Part shown: positions 18,661 to 26,911 of the stretch, in pieces | Layout: the number at the start of each line of letters is the position of its first letter | How positions within the stretch are numbered: the first letter of the stretch is position 1 | Assembly (NCBI RefSeq): GCF_000980815.1 | Contig: NZ_CP011311.1 | Coordinates: 1,193,815-1,257,814, forward strand | Length of the DNA: 64,000 nt | Source: Corynebacterium camporealensis | GTDB lineage: Bacteria; Actinomycetota; Actinomycetes; Mycobacteriales; Mycobacteriaceae | Direction of reading: 5' to 3' | The notes under the pieces: generated by a model | Told to the model about the DNA's origin: nothing | Seen by the model: the letters and a program-made list of their open reading frames with translations, nothing else | The model's database searches: none | Program-made: the position numbers and the translations under genes

Positions 18661-19457
18661 GCCCGACGCACTAAGAATGCGTCGCTGCGGTAGGTAATCT
18701 CTACGATATCGTCAGCTGCAAAGCCGAGGTGTTCGTGGAGATACCAGTTCAAGTTAGCGGTCATCCGTTCGCGGATGGCCGCTTTGCTGCGTAACCAGTA
18801 AGAACGGGTGTGCATCAACTGGTGGACTTCCGGGATGGTTAAGCGTTGCACCCAGTGGGTGCGTACTTCTTCGTCGATTTGCCAGGGTGTTGCGAGCTTT
18901 GGGGTGAACCCGGCGCGCAGGATGTCGCCGGAGTGCATGATGCGGGTAAGACGCAGAATCCAGGGGTCGGCTTCGACGTCGATGGTGTTCCAGGCTAGGA
19001 CGACGGTGCCGCCGGGACGGAGGATGCGGTCGAACTCTGCGCTGGCGGCTTCGACGTCGACCCAGTGCCACGTTTGGGCGCAGGTGATGGTGTCGATGGA
19101 GGCATCGGAAAGCGCAGTGTTTTCTGCCGTGGCACGCCAGGTGGGGATGCGCAGGTTCTGGTGGAGTTGGCGGGCCATGTCGGCGGAAGGATCGCAGGCC
19201 AGCACGTGTGGGTGGGGCAGTGCTTGAGTGAGTTTGCCTGTGCCGGCGCCAATGTCGACGACTGTGCCGGTGTTACCTGCAAGAGCGACGACCTCGTCCG
19301 GGTAACCGGGGCGGACGTCATGATAGGTGGATGCGCCGGTGCTGAAAGCCCGGGCGGACGTATCGCGCGCGTCGGTGCTATGAAAGCGCGGCGCGGTCGC
19401 TGAGGAGGGCTTGCGGTAGCTGGGGTAGTGCGACGGGTCAGGGTGGTGAGTCGACAT
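18657..19457 (-). CDS. Class I SAM-dependent methyltransferase
   Basis: A 266-residue enzyme with the Rossmann methyltransferase core: motif I VVDIGAGTGKLT (about 66-77), the acidic VLACDPSADM strand end, and TWHWVDVEAASAEFDRILRPGGTVVLAWNT typical of the Methyltransf_11/25 group. The first 35 residues are a His/Ser/Pro-rich lead of uncertain reality. The substrate is unknown. Its start lies only 37 bases from the start of the divergent ABC exporter gene, so both promoters share one short region and could be co-regulated. Confidence 0.82.
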   Translation of the reverse strand: MSTHHPDPSHYPSYRKPSSATAPRFHSTDARDTSARAFSTGASTYHDVRPGYPDEVVALAGNTGTVVDIGAGTGKLTQALPHPHVLACDPSADMARQLHQNLRIPTWRATAENTALSDASIDTITCAQTWHWVDVEAASAEFDRILRPGGTVVLAWNTIDVEADPWILRLTRIMHSGDILRAGFTPKLATPWQIDEEVRTHWVQRLTIPEVHQLMHTRSYWLRSKAAIRERMTANLNWYLHEHLGFAADDIVEITYRSDAFLVRRA

Positions 19458-19480
19458 AACGTGATTAACCTACCGTGAAA

Positions 19481-19486
19481 TACAAT
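19481..19486 (+). promoter_or_regulatory. -10 element for leaderless ABC exporter transcript
   Basis: TACAAT ends eight bases before the ATG at 19495. No ribosome-binding site is present in the 37-base divergent spacer, so the mRNA probably starts at the ATG. No good -35 was found. Confidence 0.45.
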
Positions 19487-19494
19487 GCAAGGTT

Positions 19495-20925
19495 ATGTCG
19501 ACACTTCCAGCACCTTCCGATCCGCGCTGGTTGCTCAAGACGGTCTTTTCCCAATACCGATTGTCCGCGCCAGCATCCATTCTGATGGCGTTGTCTTTCC
19601 TGTCGAATGGTCTCACGCCTGTGATTGTGGGCCGGGCAATTGATGATGCGATTGCGCAAGGGTCTGTGCGCTCGTTGGGATTCTGGATCGGCGTCTTGGC
19701 AGCCGTGTTCCTCTTTAACATCGTGGTTGCTTGGTTTGCCCGTGGCATGTTTAACCGGGCGATGCTGGAAATTGGCCACGACCTGCGTATGGAAGTCACT
19801 GACCGCATTCAGCACCCACGCGGTATTGGTGGCCCAAGGCGCACTGCTGGTGAGCTGCTAGCCATTGCGTCGTCGGATACCAAGCGTGTGGCCGATGCGG
19901 TCATCATGACCGTCTTCCCGGTCGCGGAGATTGCCTCGATTATCTACGTCGCCGTCATGGTGGCTTTAGTCAACGTCCCGTTGGGCTTGGTGGTGCTGTT
20001 GGGCGGTCCCACCATGGTGTGGATTTCCCTGCGCGCGGCGAAGCCCTTGCGGCGTCGTTCGAGTACTCGTCAGGCAGCCCTTGCACAAGCATCGGCGACT
20101 GCCACTGACGTTGTACAGGGACTGCGTATTCTGAAGGGCCTAGGCTCTATCAACACCGTGCGCAAGCGCTACCAGGTGGTGTCTGATGAAGCTTACGAGC
20201 GCACCGTGGATGCCAATGGTGCGCGTGCACGGCTCGATGCGATTACGGAGACCGTCGGTGCCATCTACGTCATCGGTGTGGCATTGGCTGCGGGCTTTAT
20301 GGCTATCAACGGTGCGATCAGTATCGGTGAGCTCATCACTGTCATTGGTCTGACTCAGTTCATCATCACCCCGATGACGATGTTGGGTAAGAATATTGCG
20401 TCTCGCTGGGCTGCGGCACAAGCCTCCGGACGCCGTATCACCACGCTGCTTAACGCTGATGGCGTGGACGATACTGCTCCTGCCGAACCAGCAGTTGGTC
20501 CCGGTATCCATGTGGTAGCCGACCACGCGCCAGAGGGCATCGAGTTTCTCCCGCGTGAGCGCTACCTGGTCACCCCGCACCAGGCGGACTTGTTTGCCGG
20601 CACGATTCTAGACAATGTCCACTCGGATCGAGAGAAAGCCGAACAAGCCCTGTGGGTGGCTGCAGCCGACGACATCCCCGGCGGTTGGGACCGTGAGGTA
20701 GGCGAGAACGGCGGCAACCTATCTGGCGGTCAACGTCAGCGCGTTGCTTTGGCCCGTGCGATTGCTGCCGATGCCGACATCCTCATCCTCCAAGACCCCA
20801 CCACGGCGGTGGACTCGGTGACCGAACAGCGCATCGCTAGCCGCGTGGCTGACTTCCGCCGCGATAAGCCCACGATCATCTACACCACAGCCCCTGCGTG
20901 GTCGGCACAGGAGGTGAGCTCCTAA
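19495..20925 (+). CDS. ABC exporter half-transporter lacking Walker A
   Basis: A 476-residue half-transporter with a six-helix type 1 exporter membrane domain (residues about 25-310) fused to a shortened nucleotide-binding domain of about 155 residues. The strand-and-P-loop part is absent: the sequence passes from the linker (RITTLLNADGVDD, near 320) straight to the Q-loop-like VTPHQADLFAGTILDNV. The signature LSGGQRQRVALARAI is perfect (409-423). Walker B is altered to ILILQDPTTAVD, losing the usual Asp-Glu pair, and the H-loop histidine is replaced (IIYTTAP). Usual members have 570-600 residues. It cannot bind ATP in its own P-loop, so it must work with the next gene product. The reading frame is uninterrupted. 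Confidence 0.85.
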   Translation: MSTLPAPSDPRWLLKTVFSQYRLSAPASILMALSFLSNGLTPVIVGRAIDDAIAQGSVRSLGFWIGVLAAVFLFNIVVAWFARGMFNRAMLEIGHDLRMEVTDRIQHPRGIGGPRRTAGELLAIASSDTKRVADAVIMTVFPVAEIASIIYVAVMVALVNVPLGLVVLLGGPTMVWISLRAAKPLRRRSSTRQAALAQASATATDVVQGLRILKGLGSINTVRKRYQVVSDEAYERTVDANGARARLDAITETVGAIYVIGVALAAGFMAINGAISIGELITVIGLTQFIITPMTMLGKNIASRWAAAQASGRRITTLLNADGVDDTAPAEPAVGPGIHVVADHAPEGIEFLPRERYLVTPHQADLFAGTILDNVHSDREKAEQALWVAAADDIPGGWDREVGENGGNLSGGQRQRVALARAIAADADILILQDPTTAVDSVTEQRIASRVADFRRDKPTIIYTTAPAWSAQEVSS

Positions 20926-20926
20926 C

Positions 20927-22672
20927 ATGCGTTTCCCAACTGCTACCTGGCCGCAGGTTCGCAGCGCACTCGGTGCCACTCTCAAACATGTGCCCGGCGC
21001 GCGCGGCTACTTCATCTTGTCGATTATCTTGCTGGCCGGTGGTGCTGCCGCCCACATCCTGGTGCCAGTGCTACTCGGCAAGATCGTCGACATCATCACC
21101 GGTGAAAGCACCTGGACACTACTGCAGATTGCCTTGGCACTCGTTGGTGCAGCCGCGGCGTCAGCTGGGTTGTCTGCCGCCGGTTTCTATCTGCTGTCTC
21201 GGCTTAGCGAACGCGCTATCGCTAACCTGCGTGAAGACATGGTGGGCACTGCCTTGGGCTTGCCGGTCCACCGCGTCGAAGAAGCCGGCAGTGGTGACTT
21301 GGTTTCCCGCTCGACGGACGACGTGTCAGAGCTATCCGCTGCGGTGACTGAGACTTTGCCAGTGCTGGCTAGCTCGCTGTTTTCCATTGCAGCCACCGCC
21401 ATTGCGCTAGTCACCATGGACTGGCAATTCTTGCTTGTCGTGCTGTGTGCTGCACCCATCTATGCATTGGCGGCACGTTCCTATCTCAAGGTTGCCCCGC
21501 AGCGCTACGCCAACGAACGTGCCTCCATGGCAGATCGTGCCCTGCGTGTGTTGGAAGCTATCCGCGGTCGTGCAACCGTGCGCGCTTTCGGCATGGAACA
21601 GCAGATGCACGACCGCATTCATGAATCCAGCCGCAACGTCGTCGAGCACGGATATGCCGCACGCCGGACCATGATGGTGTTGCAAGTCTGGATTTCCACC
21701 GTGGAACTGGTCATGCTGTGTACTGGTTTGCTGGTCGGCTTTTGGGCAGTCTCTCAAGGCAACCTCACCGTCGGTGCGGTTACTGGTGCCATCTTGATGC
21801 TCATCCGCCTACGCGGACCACTCATTGGCCTGATGCGCGTGCTCGATACCGTGCAGTCCGGCTACGCCTCACTGGCACGCATTGTCGGTGTGGTCGCTGA
21901 TCCACCGCAGCCCGTGCCAGATTCAGGTGCACCAGCACCGCGTGGCGATGTCGACATGGAGCATGTCTCCTTTGCTTACGATGACGGCGGCTGGGCTGTC
22001 GAGGACGTCAGCGCTGAGCTTAAACCTGGCCAGACCTTGGCCCTCGTTGGCGCCTCCGGCGCCGGTAAGACGACCGTTGCTGCCTTGTTGGCAGGTCTCC
22101 GCGTTCCGGATGCCGGGTCTGTGCGCATCGATGGGGTAGAAGTCTCCCAGCTTTCTGATGCCGAACGCGTCACCCGCTTAGCGATGGTCTCCCAGGACGT
22201 CTATGTCTTCTCCGGCACCCTGCGTGAAGACCTCCAATTGGCCCGCCCGGATGCCAGCGATGAAGAGATGATCGCTGCACTTGAACGGGTGCAGGCAGAC
22301 TGGTTCTTCAAACTTGCCGACGGCCTGGATACCGAAGTCGGTGCCCAAGGGGTGCAACTGGAACCCGTGGAGGCACAACAGCTTGCACTGGCGCGCATCC
22401 TGCTGTTGGACCCGAAGGTCGTCGTCATGGATGAGGCCACCGCAGAGGCAGGTTCCGTGGGTGCCGGCGCACTCGAGGATGCCGCCCGGGAAGTCACCGA
22501 AGGCCGCGCCAGCCTCGTGGTCGCACACCGCCTGGATCAGGCTGCGGCGGCAGATGAGATCCTCGTCATGGATTCTGGCCGAGTGGTAGAACGAGGCTCG
22601 CACCAGCAGCTGCTAGATTATGAGGGTCAATACGCGCGACTCTGGGCCGCTTGGCAGAAAGGACGCTCTTAA
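20927..22672 (+). CDS. ABC exporter half-transporter with degenerate signature motif
   Basis: A 581-residue half-transporter with six membrane helices (about 25-310) and a full-length nucleotide-binding domain. Walker A GASGAGKTT (about 375-383), Q-loop SQDVYVFSGTL, Walker B VVVMDEATAEAG (near 500) and the H-loop histidine in VVAHRLDQ are intact. The signature LSGGQ is replaced by the LEPVEAQ segment just before QLALARILLLDPK. It is therefore the mirror image of its partner encoded one base upstream. Together they can build a single composite ATP site from this protein's Walker motifs and the partner's signature. The transported substrate is unknown. It overlaps or abuts a lipoprotein esterase gene. 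Confidence 0.87.
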   Translation: MRFPTATWPQVRSALGATLKHVPGARGYFILSIILLAGGAAAHILVPVLLGKIVDIITGESTWTLLQIALALVGAAAASAGLSAAGFYLLSRLSERAIANLREDMVGTALGLPVHRVEEAGSGDLVSRSTDDVSELSAAVTETLPVLASSLFSIAATAIALVTMDWQFLLVVLCAAPIYALAARSYLKVAPQRYANERASMADRALRVLEAIRGRATVRAFGMEQQMHDRIHESSRNVVEHGYAARRTMMVLQVWISTVELVMLCTGLLVGFWAVSQGNLTVGAVTGAILMLIRLRGPLIGLMRVLDTVQSGYASLARIVGVVADPPQPVPDSGAPAPRGDVDMEHVSFAYDDGGWAVEDVSAELKPGQTLALVGASGAGKTTVAALLAGLRVPDAGSVRIDGVEVSQLSDAERVTRLAMVSQDVYVFSGTLREDLQLARPDASDEEMIAALERVQADWFFKLADGLDTEVGAQGVQLEPVEAQQLALARILLLDPKVVVMDEATAEAGSVGAGALEDAAREVTEGRASLVVAHRLDQAAAADEILVMDSGRVVERGSHQQLLDYEGQYARLWAAWQKGRS

Positions 22673-22677
22673 ATACC

Positions 22678-23616
22678 TTGATACGCAGCATCTTTGGCGC
22701 ACTTATGGCCAGCAGCGTGCTGCTGTTGGGAGCGTGCGCACAACCCGAAGAACCACCTCGGGAGCAGCAGGAAGAAAAGACGGATCTGGGCATTCCGATG
22801 TCTGCTCCTATCGCGGGACCAGAACCGGGGAACATCAAGACCATCAACCTGCCTTCTGGTCGCAGCTACCTCCTGTCAGTTCCGGATGACTACAACGGGG
22901 ATCAGCAATGGCCACTCGTGCTGGCCTTCCACGGCTGGGGTGAAACCCCACTGAAGTTCCTGCAGTATTCCGCTTTTAATGAAGCAGAAGCCATCGTGGC
23001 TTTCCCGACTGGTGAAGACAAAGCCTGGGCACCGGCGCCGTATGCGGACACCACTGCAGACGAGGACCAAGAATTCGTTGAGCAAGTCATTGATACCCTG
23101 CGCGCGACCTACTCGATTGACGACTCGCGCATTTTCGCCACGGGTATGTCGAATGGCGGTGGCTTCGCGGCGTACTTGGGCTGCCAGATGCCCGAGACCT
23201 TCAACTCCATCGCGTCGATTTCTGCTGCGTACTACTACGGCATCCACGAAGGATGCTCGAATGAGCCGGTCGGCCGACTCGACATCCATGGCACTGACGA
23301 TCCAATCGTCGGCTACTGGGGTGGCAAGCGCCATGGCCGCCCGTACTCCTCAGTGGAATCTGTCCTCGATCGTGACGCTGAGCGCAACGAGTGCAGCAAC
23401 CAAGTCGCCACCAGCCGCCTTGCTAACCAAGCCATCAAACAAGACTGGATTGGCTGTGCTGAGCCACTCGAGCACATCCGTATCGGTGGCGGTAGGCATA
23501 TCTGGCCTGGCGGAGCTCATGATGCCAGCCAGGAAGTCGGCGCCTGGTTCGCTACCGATAGCGTGCTTGACTTCTTCGCCATCCCCGGCCGTCCGGCGGG
23601 TACCCCAGACGTCTAG
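22678..23616 (+). CDS. Lipoprotein esterase of the LpqC / PHB-depolymerase family
   Basis: About 312 residues. The N-terminus is a lipoprotein signal (IRSIFGALMASSVLLLGAC) with lipobox LGAC, so the mature protein would be anchored outside the membrane through the cysteine. The alpha/beta-hydrolase triad is visible: Ser in GMSNGGG, Asp in HGTDDPIVGYW, and His in GGRHIWPGG. The family contains feruloyl/acetyl esterases, poly(3-hydroxybutyrate) depolymerases and mycobacterial LpqC. The start is uncertain: TTG 22678 gives the best signal peptide, while TTG 22651 and ATG 22705 are alternatives. Its place behind the ABC exporter suggests action on the exported molecule, which is inference only. Confidence 0.82.
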   Translation: MIRSIFGALMASSVLLLGACAQPEEPPREQQEEKTDLGIPMSAPIAGPEPGNIKTINLPSGRSYLLSVPDDYNGDQQWPLVLAFHGWGETPLKFLQYSAFNEAEAIVAFPTGEDKAWAPAPYADTTADEDQEFVEQVIDTLRATYSIDDSRIFATGMSNGGGFAAYLGCQMPETFNSIASISAAYYYGIHEGCSNEPVGRLDIHGTDDPIVGYWGGKRHGRPYSSVESVLDRDAERNECSNQVATSRLANQAIKQDWIGCAEPLEHIRIGGGRHIWPGGAHDASQEVGAWFATDSVLDFFAIPGRPAGTPDV

Positions 23617-23660
23617 AGCGCCAATATCTACATCAGCGCTACGGCCTGGTCTTAGGCCTC

Positions 23661-24908
23661 CTAGGCCCTAAAGACCTGGACAGTTCCGTCGGTGACAGCG
23701 GCAATGCGGGCTTGGCAGATCTCCGCAATGCTCTTATAACCTGCGCGTGCAGCGGCGCTGCGTGGTTCTGTGGGTTCCGGCAGTTGTACGAGGCAGAAGG
23801 TGCGGTTGCCGTCGTCTTCGGCGTTGAGTTCAGCAACTGCCTGAGCGGTGGTGCCAGAACCGGCAAAGAAGTCGAGGACTACTGCATCGGGGCCCGCAGC
23901 GATGGAAATTAGGTGCTTGATAAGGCGCACCGGTTTAGGGAAATCAAAGACACCGGAGACACCGACGGCGTCTTCGGCATCCTTGCGGCCAGTGCGGGTG
24001 ACACCGAAGCGTTCGCCATCCAGGATGGAACGGGGGCGAGCACCGATCTTTTCGTAGTTTTTGGTGTAGACAAACCCGCGGCGAAAAACCAGCTGATCGT
24101 AGTTTTTCTCGACCTTCTCTTTGCCCCAACGCCAACGAGCAACTTTGTCGTGGCCAGCAGGCTGATGCGGCCAGTATTCGCGGCCGTCAGGATCAGCAAT
24201 GGGGAAATCCAAGGTGGGCAGGTAACCCAGAGTCTTCGAGTCTAGGCGCACTAACGAGTAGCGACCGTGTTCGTCTTCGTAGTTGTAGTTGGTCGTCGTG
24301 CGTGCAGAGCGATCAGGTAGGAAACCGGGGTTCTGCGGGGAACCGGCATAGACGAGTACGTATTCGTGTTCGATGATGGCGTACTTGGAGTCGTTTTTAC
24401 CGGTGCCTGCTTTCTTCCAGATGAATTGGCCAGCATAGCAGTGCTCGCCGAAGACTTCGTCGGCAACCTTGCGTACATTGGCTGCTTCATCCTCGCCAAT
24501 GGAAATGAAGATAAAGCCGGTATCGGCAAGGACCTGCTTGGCCAGAATCAACCGCGGCAGCATCATCGACAGCCACTGCGCATGCCATTGGCCATAGTCA
24601 CCGGCAGGGCCTTTGCGACGGGCGCGGTAGTTATCCCGGTAGGTGAAAGACTTGCCGGTGTTATAGGGCGGGTCGATGTAGATGACATCGGCGCAGAAGC
24701 CCTCGTCGACAAGCTGTTTGAGCACGTCGAGGTTGTCACCGATGTAGAAGCGATTGCTCGGGGCATCGTTAAGCCGTGCTTGGTCGCCGAGGACTGCGCC
24801 GGGATGAAAGGACTTGTTCAGCGGAGCGGAGGCTTCCTGGCGGGCGTGCTCCTTACCGGGCCAGACCAGCCCGAAGAAGCTGTTGGCGGCGTCAGGAGTA
24901 GAGGTCAT
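23661..24908 (-). CDS. Adenine-type DNA methyltransferase, Mod-like, orphan
   Basis: A 415-residue DNA methyltransferase. Motif IV is DVIYIDPPYNTG (about 74-85) and motif I VVLDFFAGSGTTAQAV lies near residue 340. The catalytic motif thus comes first, as in the beta group that includes type III Mod subunits. The middle (RYSLVRLDSKTLGY..., FRRGFVYTKNYEKIGARPRSIL) resembles Mod proteins such as those of EcoP type. No Res helicase, restriction endonuclease or specificity gene is adjacent, so it is either a solitary regulator/epigenetic enzyme or a remnant of a restriction system. It has its own promoter (TATAAT at 24952-24957). Confidence 0.88.
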   Translation of the reverse strand: MTSTPDAANSFFGLVWPGKEHARQEASAPLNKSFHPGAVLGDQARLNDAPSNRFYIGDNLDVLKQLVDEGFCADVIYIDPPYNTGKSFTYRDNYRARRKGPAGDYGQWHAQWLSMMLPRLILAKQVLADTGFIFISIGEDEAANVRKVADEVFGEHCYAGQFIWKKAGTGKNDSKYAIIEHEYVLVYAGSPQNPGFLPDRSARTTTNYNYEDEHGRYSLVRLDSKTLGYLPTLDFPIADPDGREYWPHQPAGHDKVARWRWGKEKVEKNYDQLVFRRGFVYTKNYEKIGARPRSILDGERFGVTRTGRKDAEDAVGVSGVFDFPKPVRLIKHLISIAAGPDAVVLDFFAGSGTTAQAVAELNAEDDGNRTFCLVQLPEPTEPRSAAARAGYKSIAEICQARIAAVTDGTVQVFRA

Positions 24909-24951
24909 AGAGGAATAAAACCCTTTCCGCGGCCGATAGATCTAGGTTTCG

Positions 24952-24957
24952 ATTATA
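24952..24957 (-). promoter_or_regulatory. -10 element upstream of the DNA methyltransferase gene
   Basis: On the minus strand, TATAAT (perfect consensus) lies 43 bases before the start codon at 24908, giving a leader of about 37 bases. No convincing -35 is seen. Confidence 0.5.
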
Positions 24958-25084
24958 TAACGTTCCGCCTGATTTCTTGGCTGAACCTGGTGTGCTTGAT
25001 TGGACGTACGTAGGGTGGGCGCCCGTAGCCACCCGTTAGGGATGGCGATAGTTAGATGAATCGTATGGAGAAAGGATTTTAGCA

Positions 25085-25276
25085 ATGGGTATTGCAGACA
25101 AGGCTAAGGACGCACTGAACTCTGAGAAGGGCCAGCAGAAGGCTAACGAGGGTCTGGACAAGGCAGCTGACTTCGCCAAGGACAAGGTCGGCGACGACAA
25201 GGCTGACAAGGTTGATCAGGCTCGCGACAAGGTCGGCGAGAAGCTCAACAATGACGCTGGCCAGGGCAAGAAGTAA
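25085..25276 (+). CDS. CsbD-like small stress protein
   Basis: A 63-residue highly charged protein built from KAKDALNSEKGQQKANEGLDKAADFAKDKVGDD-type lysine/aspartate helices. It resembles the CsbD/MT0933-like antitoxin-annotated small proteins of actinobacteria, which are often induced under general stress. The ATG at 25085 follows GAGAAAGGA at a usual distance. No toxin gene is adjacent, so the antitoxin label sometimes used for the family has no support here. A strong terminator follows. Confidence 0.8.
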   Translation: MGIADKAKDALNSEKGQQKANEGLDKAADFAKDKVGDDKADKVDQARDKVGEKLNNDAGQGKK

Positions 25277-25290
25277 GTCCTGAACTTAGA

Positions 25291-25340
25291 AAAGCCCTCC
25301 CGGGTAGCTCGACGATGAAGCTACTTTTTGGGAGGGCTTT
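25291..25340. terminator. Bidirectional terminator between csbD-like gene and gltD
   Basis: AAAGCCCTCCC (25291-25301) pairs with GGGAGGGCTTT (25330-25340). Inside, GTAGCT/AGCTAC extends the stem. A/T runs at both ends let it stop the rightward csbD-like transcript and the leftward gltBD transcript. Confidence 0.85.
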
Positions 25341-25369
25341 GCTATGCCAGCTTTAGTGGCCCGTCTGCT

Positions 25370-26911
25370 TTACAATCCCAGCGGGCTGGTGCGTGGGGTG
25401 ACAGCAACTGGCAGGGCAGTTTCACCCATGAGGTCAGCATCGACAGCTGCGGCGCACGCGCGGCCTTCCGCAATGGCCCAGACGATCAGGGACTGGCCGC
25501 GGCCGTTATCGCCAGCGACGTATACCTGCGGCTTAAAGCCAGGGAACAGCGGCTTGGTTTCAGCGCGGTACTGCTCGTCGCGAACCATGCGGCCGCGCTC
25601 GTCGAAGGAAACCCCCAGCTCATGGGTGACACCGCCGCGCTCAGAGCCCTGGAAGCCCAAAGCGATGAGCACGAGGTCAGCGTCGAGTTCGAAGTCGGTA
25701 TCTTCCATCGGTACGCGACGTCCATCAACGACCTTGACCTCGTTGCCGCGCAGAGATTCGACCTTGCCATTGGCGCCATGGAAGGAGACGGTGTTCGCGT
25801 TGTAGACACGAACGCCTAAGGTATCGCCTTCGCCGCGACGGGCCAGGCCAAGTGCCTCAATCTCTTCTGCGGACTCATCACCAGTGATGACGTACTCGCC
25901 TTCCTCGTGGGCAGTAGCCGTGCGATACAGCAGGGGGTACATCGGCCACGGGGTAGACGCCGCACGGTTCTTCGGTGCACGCGGGCGAATGTCGAACTGG
26001 GTGACAGAGGCAGCGCCCTGGCGCAGTGCGGTACCGAAGCAGTCAGTGCCGGTGTCACCGCCGCCAATAATGACTACCTTTTTGTCCTTGGCGCTAATGG
26101 CTGGCTCGTCATAGTCGCCTTCATTAACGCGGTTTTGCCAGGTGAGGTACTCCATGGCCGGGTAGATGCCCTCGAGCTCACGGCCATCGACTTCCAGGTC
26201 ACGCGGGACCGGGGTGCCGGTGGCGAGCACGACGGCGTCGAAGGAGTTCAGATCCGTAGCAGTCGGGGATACGCCAGTACGGAACTCGGTGCCTTCGGCT
26301 TCCATCTGCTCGATGCGGCGGTTAATCCACTTCTTTTCCATTTTGTATTCCGGCACGCCATAGCGCATCAGGCCACCGATGCGGTCGTCGCGCTCGAAGA
26401 CGGTCACGCGGTGACCAGCGCGGGTGAGCTGTTGTGCGGCAGCCATGCCGGCCGGACCGGAACCGACGACTGCCACAGTCATGCCGGTATCCAGCGAAGG
26501 CTTAATCGGCTTGACCCAGCCTTCCTCGAAGGAACGCTCAGCGATGGCCAGCTCGATGTTCTTGATGGTCACTGCGTCGTCGTTGATGCCCAGCACGCAG
26601 GCGCCTTCACAAGGAGCGGGGCACAGACGGCCGGTGAACTCCGGGAAGTTATTCGTCGCATGCAAGCGGTCGAAGGCTTCTTCCCAGCGATCCTGACGGA
26701 CCAGGTCGTTCCACTCCGGGATGATGTTGCCCAGTGGGCAACCTTCGTGGCAGAAGGGCACACCACAGTCCATACAGCGGGTTGCTTGTTGCTCTAGTTG
26801 GCCTTCTGGGGCAGCCTCGTAGACTTCCCGGTAGTCCATCAAACGCAGCGGCACCGGGCGGTGGGCTGGTTCTTCGCGGTCGTATTTTAAAAATCCCTGT
26901 GGATCAGCCAT
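25370..26911 (-). CDS. gltD: Glutamate synthase small subunit
   Basis: A 513-residue NADPH-dependent GOGAT beta subunit that feeds electrons to GltB. The N-terminal iron-sulfur cysteines are CMDCGVPFCHEGCPLG and CPAPCEGACVLG (about 40-110). FAD binding is VVGSGPAGMAAAQQL near 150, the NADPH site VVIIGGGDTGTDC lies near 285, and the closing ATG-type motif is VYVAGDNGRGQSLIVWAI. Length and order match the family. Its ATG shares a base with the gltB stop (TAATG), so the subunits are translationally coupled in one operon controlled from upstream of gltB. Confidence 0.97.
   Translation of the reverse strand: MADPQGFLKYDREEPAHRPVPLRLMDYREVYEAAPEGQLEQQATRCMDCGVPFCHEGCPLGNIIPEWNDLVRQDRWEEAFDRLHATNNFPEFTGRLCPAPCEGACVLGINDDAVTIKNIELAIAERSFEEGWVKPIKPSLDTGMTVAVVGSGPAGMAAAQQLTRAGHRVTVFERDDRIGGLMRYGVPEYKMEKKWINRRIEQMEAEGTEFRTGVSPTATDLNSFDAVVLATGTPVPRDLEVDGRELEGIYPAMEYLTWQNRVNEGDYDEPAISAKDKKVVIIGGGDTGTDCFGTALRQGAASVTQFDIRPRAPKNRAASTPWPMYPLLYRTATAHEEGEYVITGDESAEEIEALGLARRGEGDTLGVRVYNANTVSFHGANGKVESLRGNEVKVVDGRRVPMEDTDFELDADLVLIALGFQGSERGGVTHELGVSFDERGRMVRDEQYRAETKPLFPGFKPQVYVAGDNGRGQSLIVWAIAEGRACAAAVDADLMGETALPVAVTPRTSPLGL

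Noticed and set aside
20460..20600. Frameshift or assembly error as cause of the missing Walker A in the ABC protein
   Set aside because: The distance between the end of the membrane domain and the Q-loop is only about 120 bases, too short to hide a P-loop region in another frame, and the frame continues cleanly to a normal stop. A clean deletion relative to the family is the simpler reading.
18657..24908. Complete restriction-modification or phage-defence island
   Set aside because: Only a DNA methyltransferase is present. The neighbouring ABC exporter, esterase and carrier show no defence-related domains, and no nuclease or helicase is linked.
25085..25276. CsbD-like protein as antitoxin of a toxin-antitoxin pair
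   Set aside because: No toxin-like gene is adjacent on either side, so only the stress-protein label is kept.
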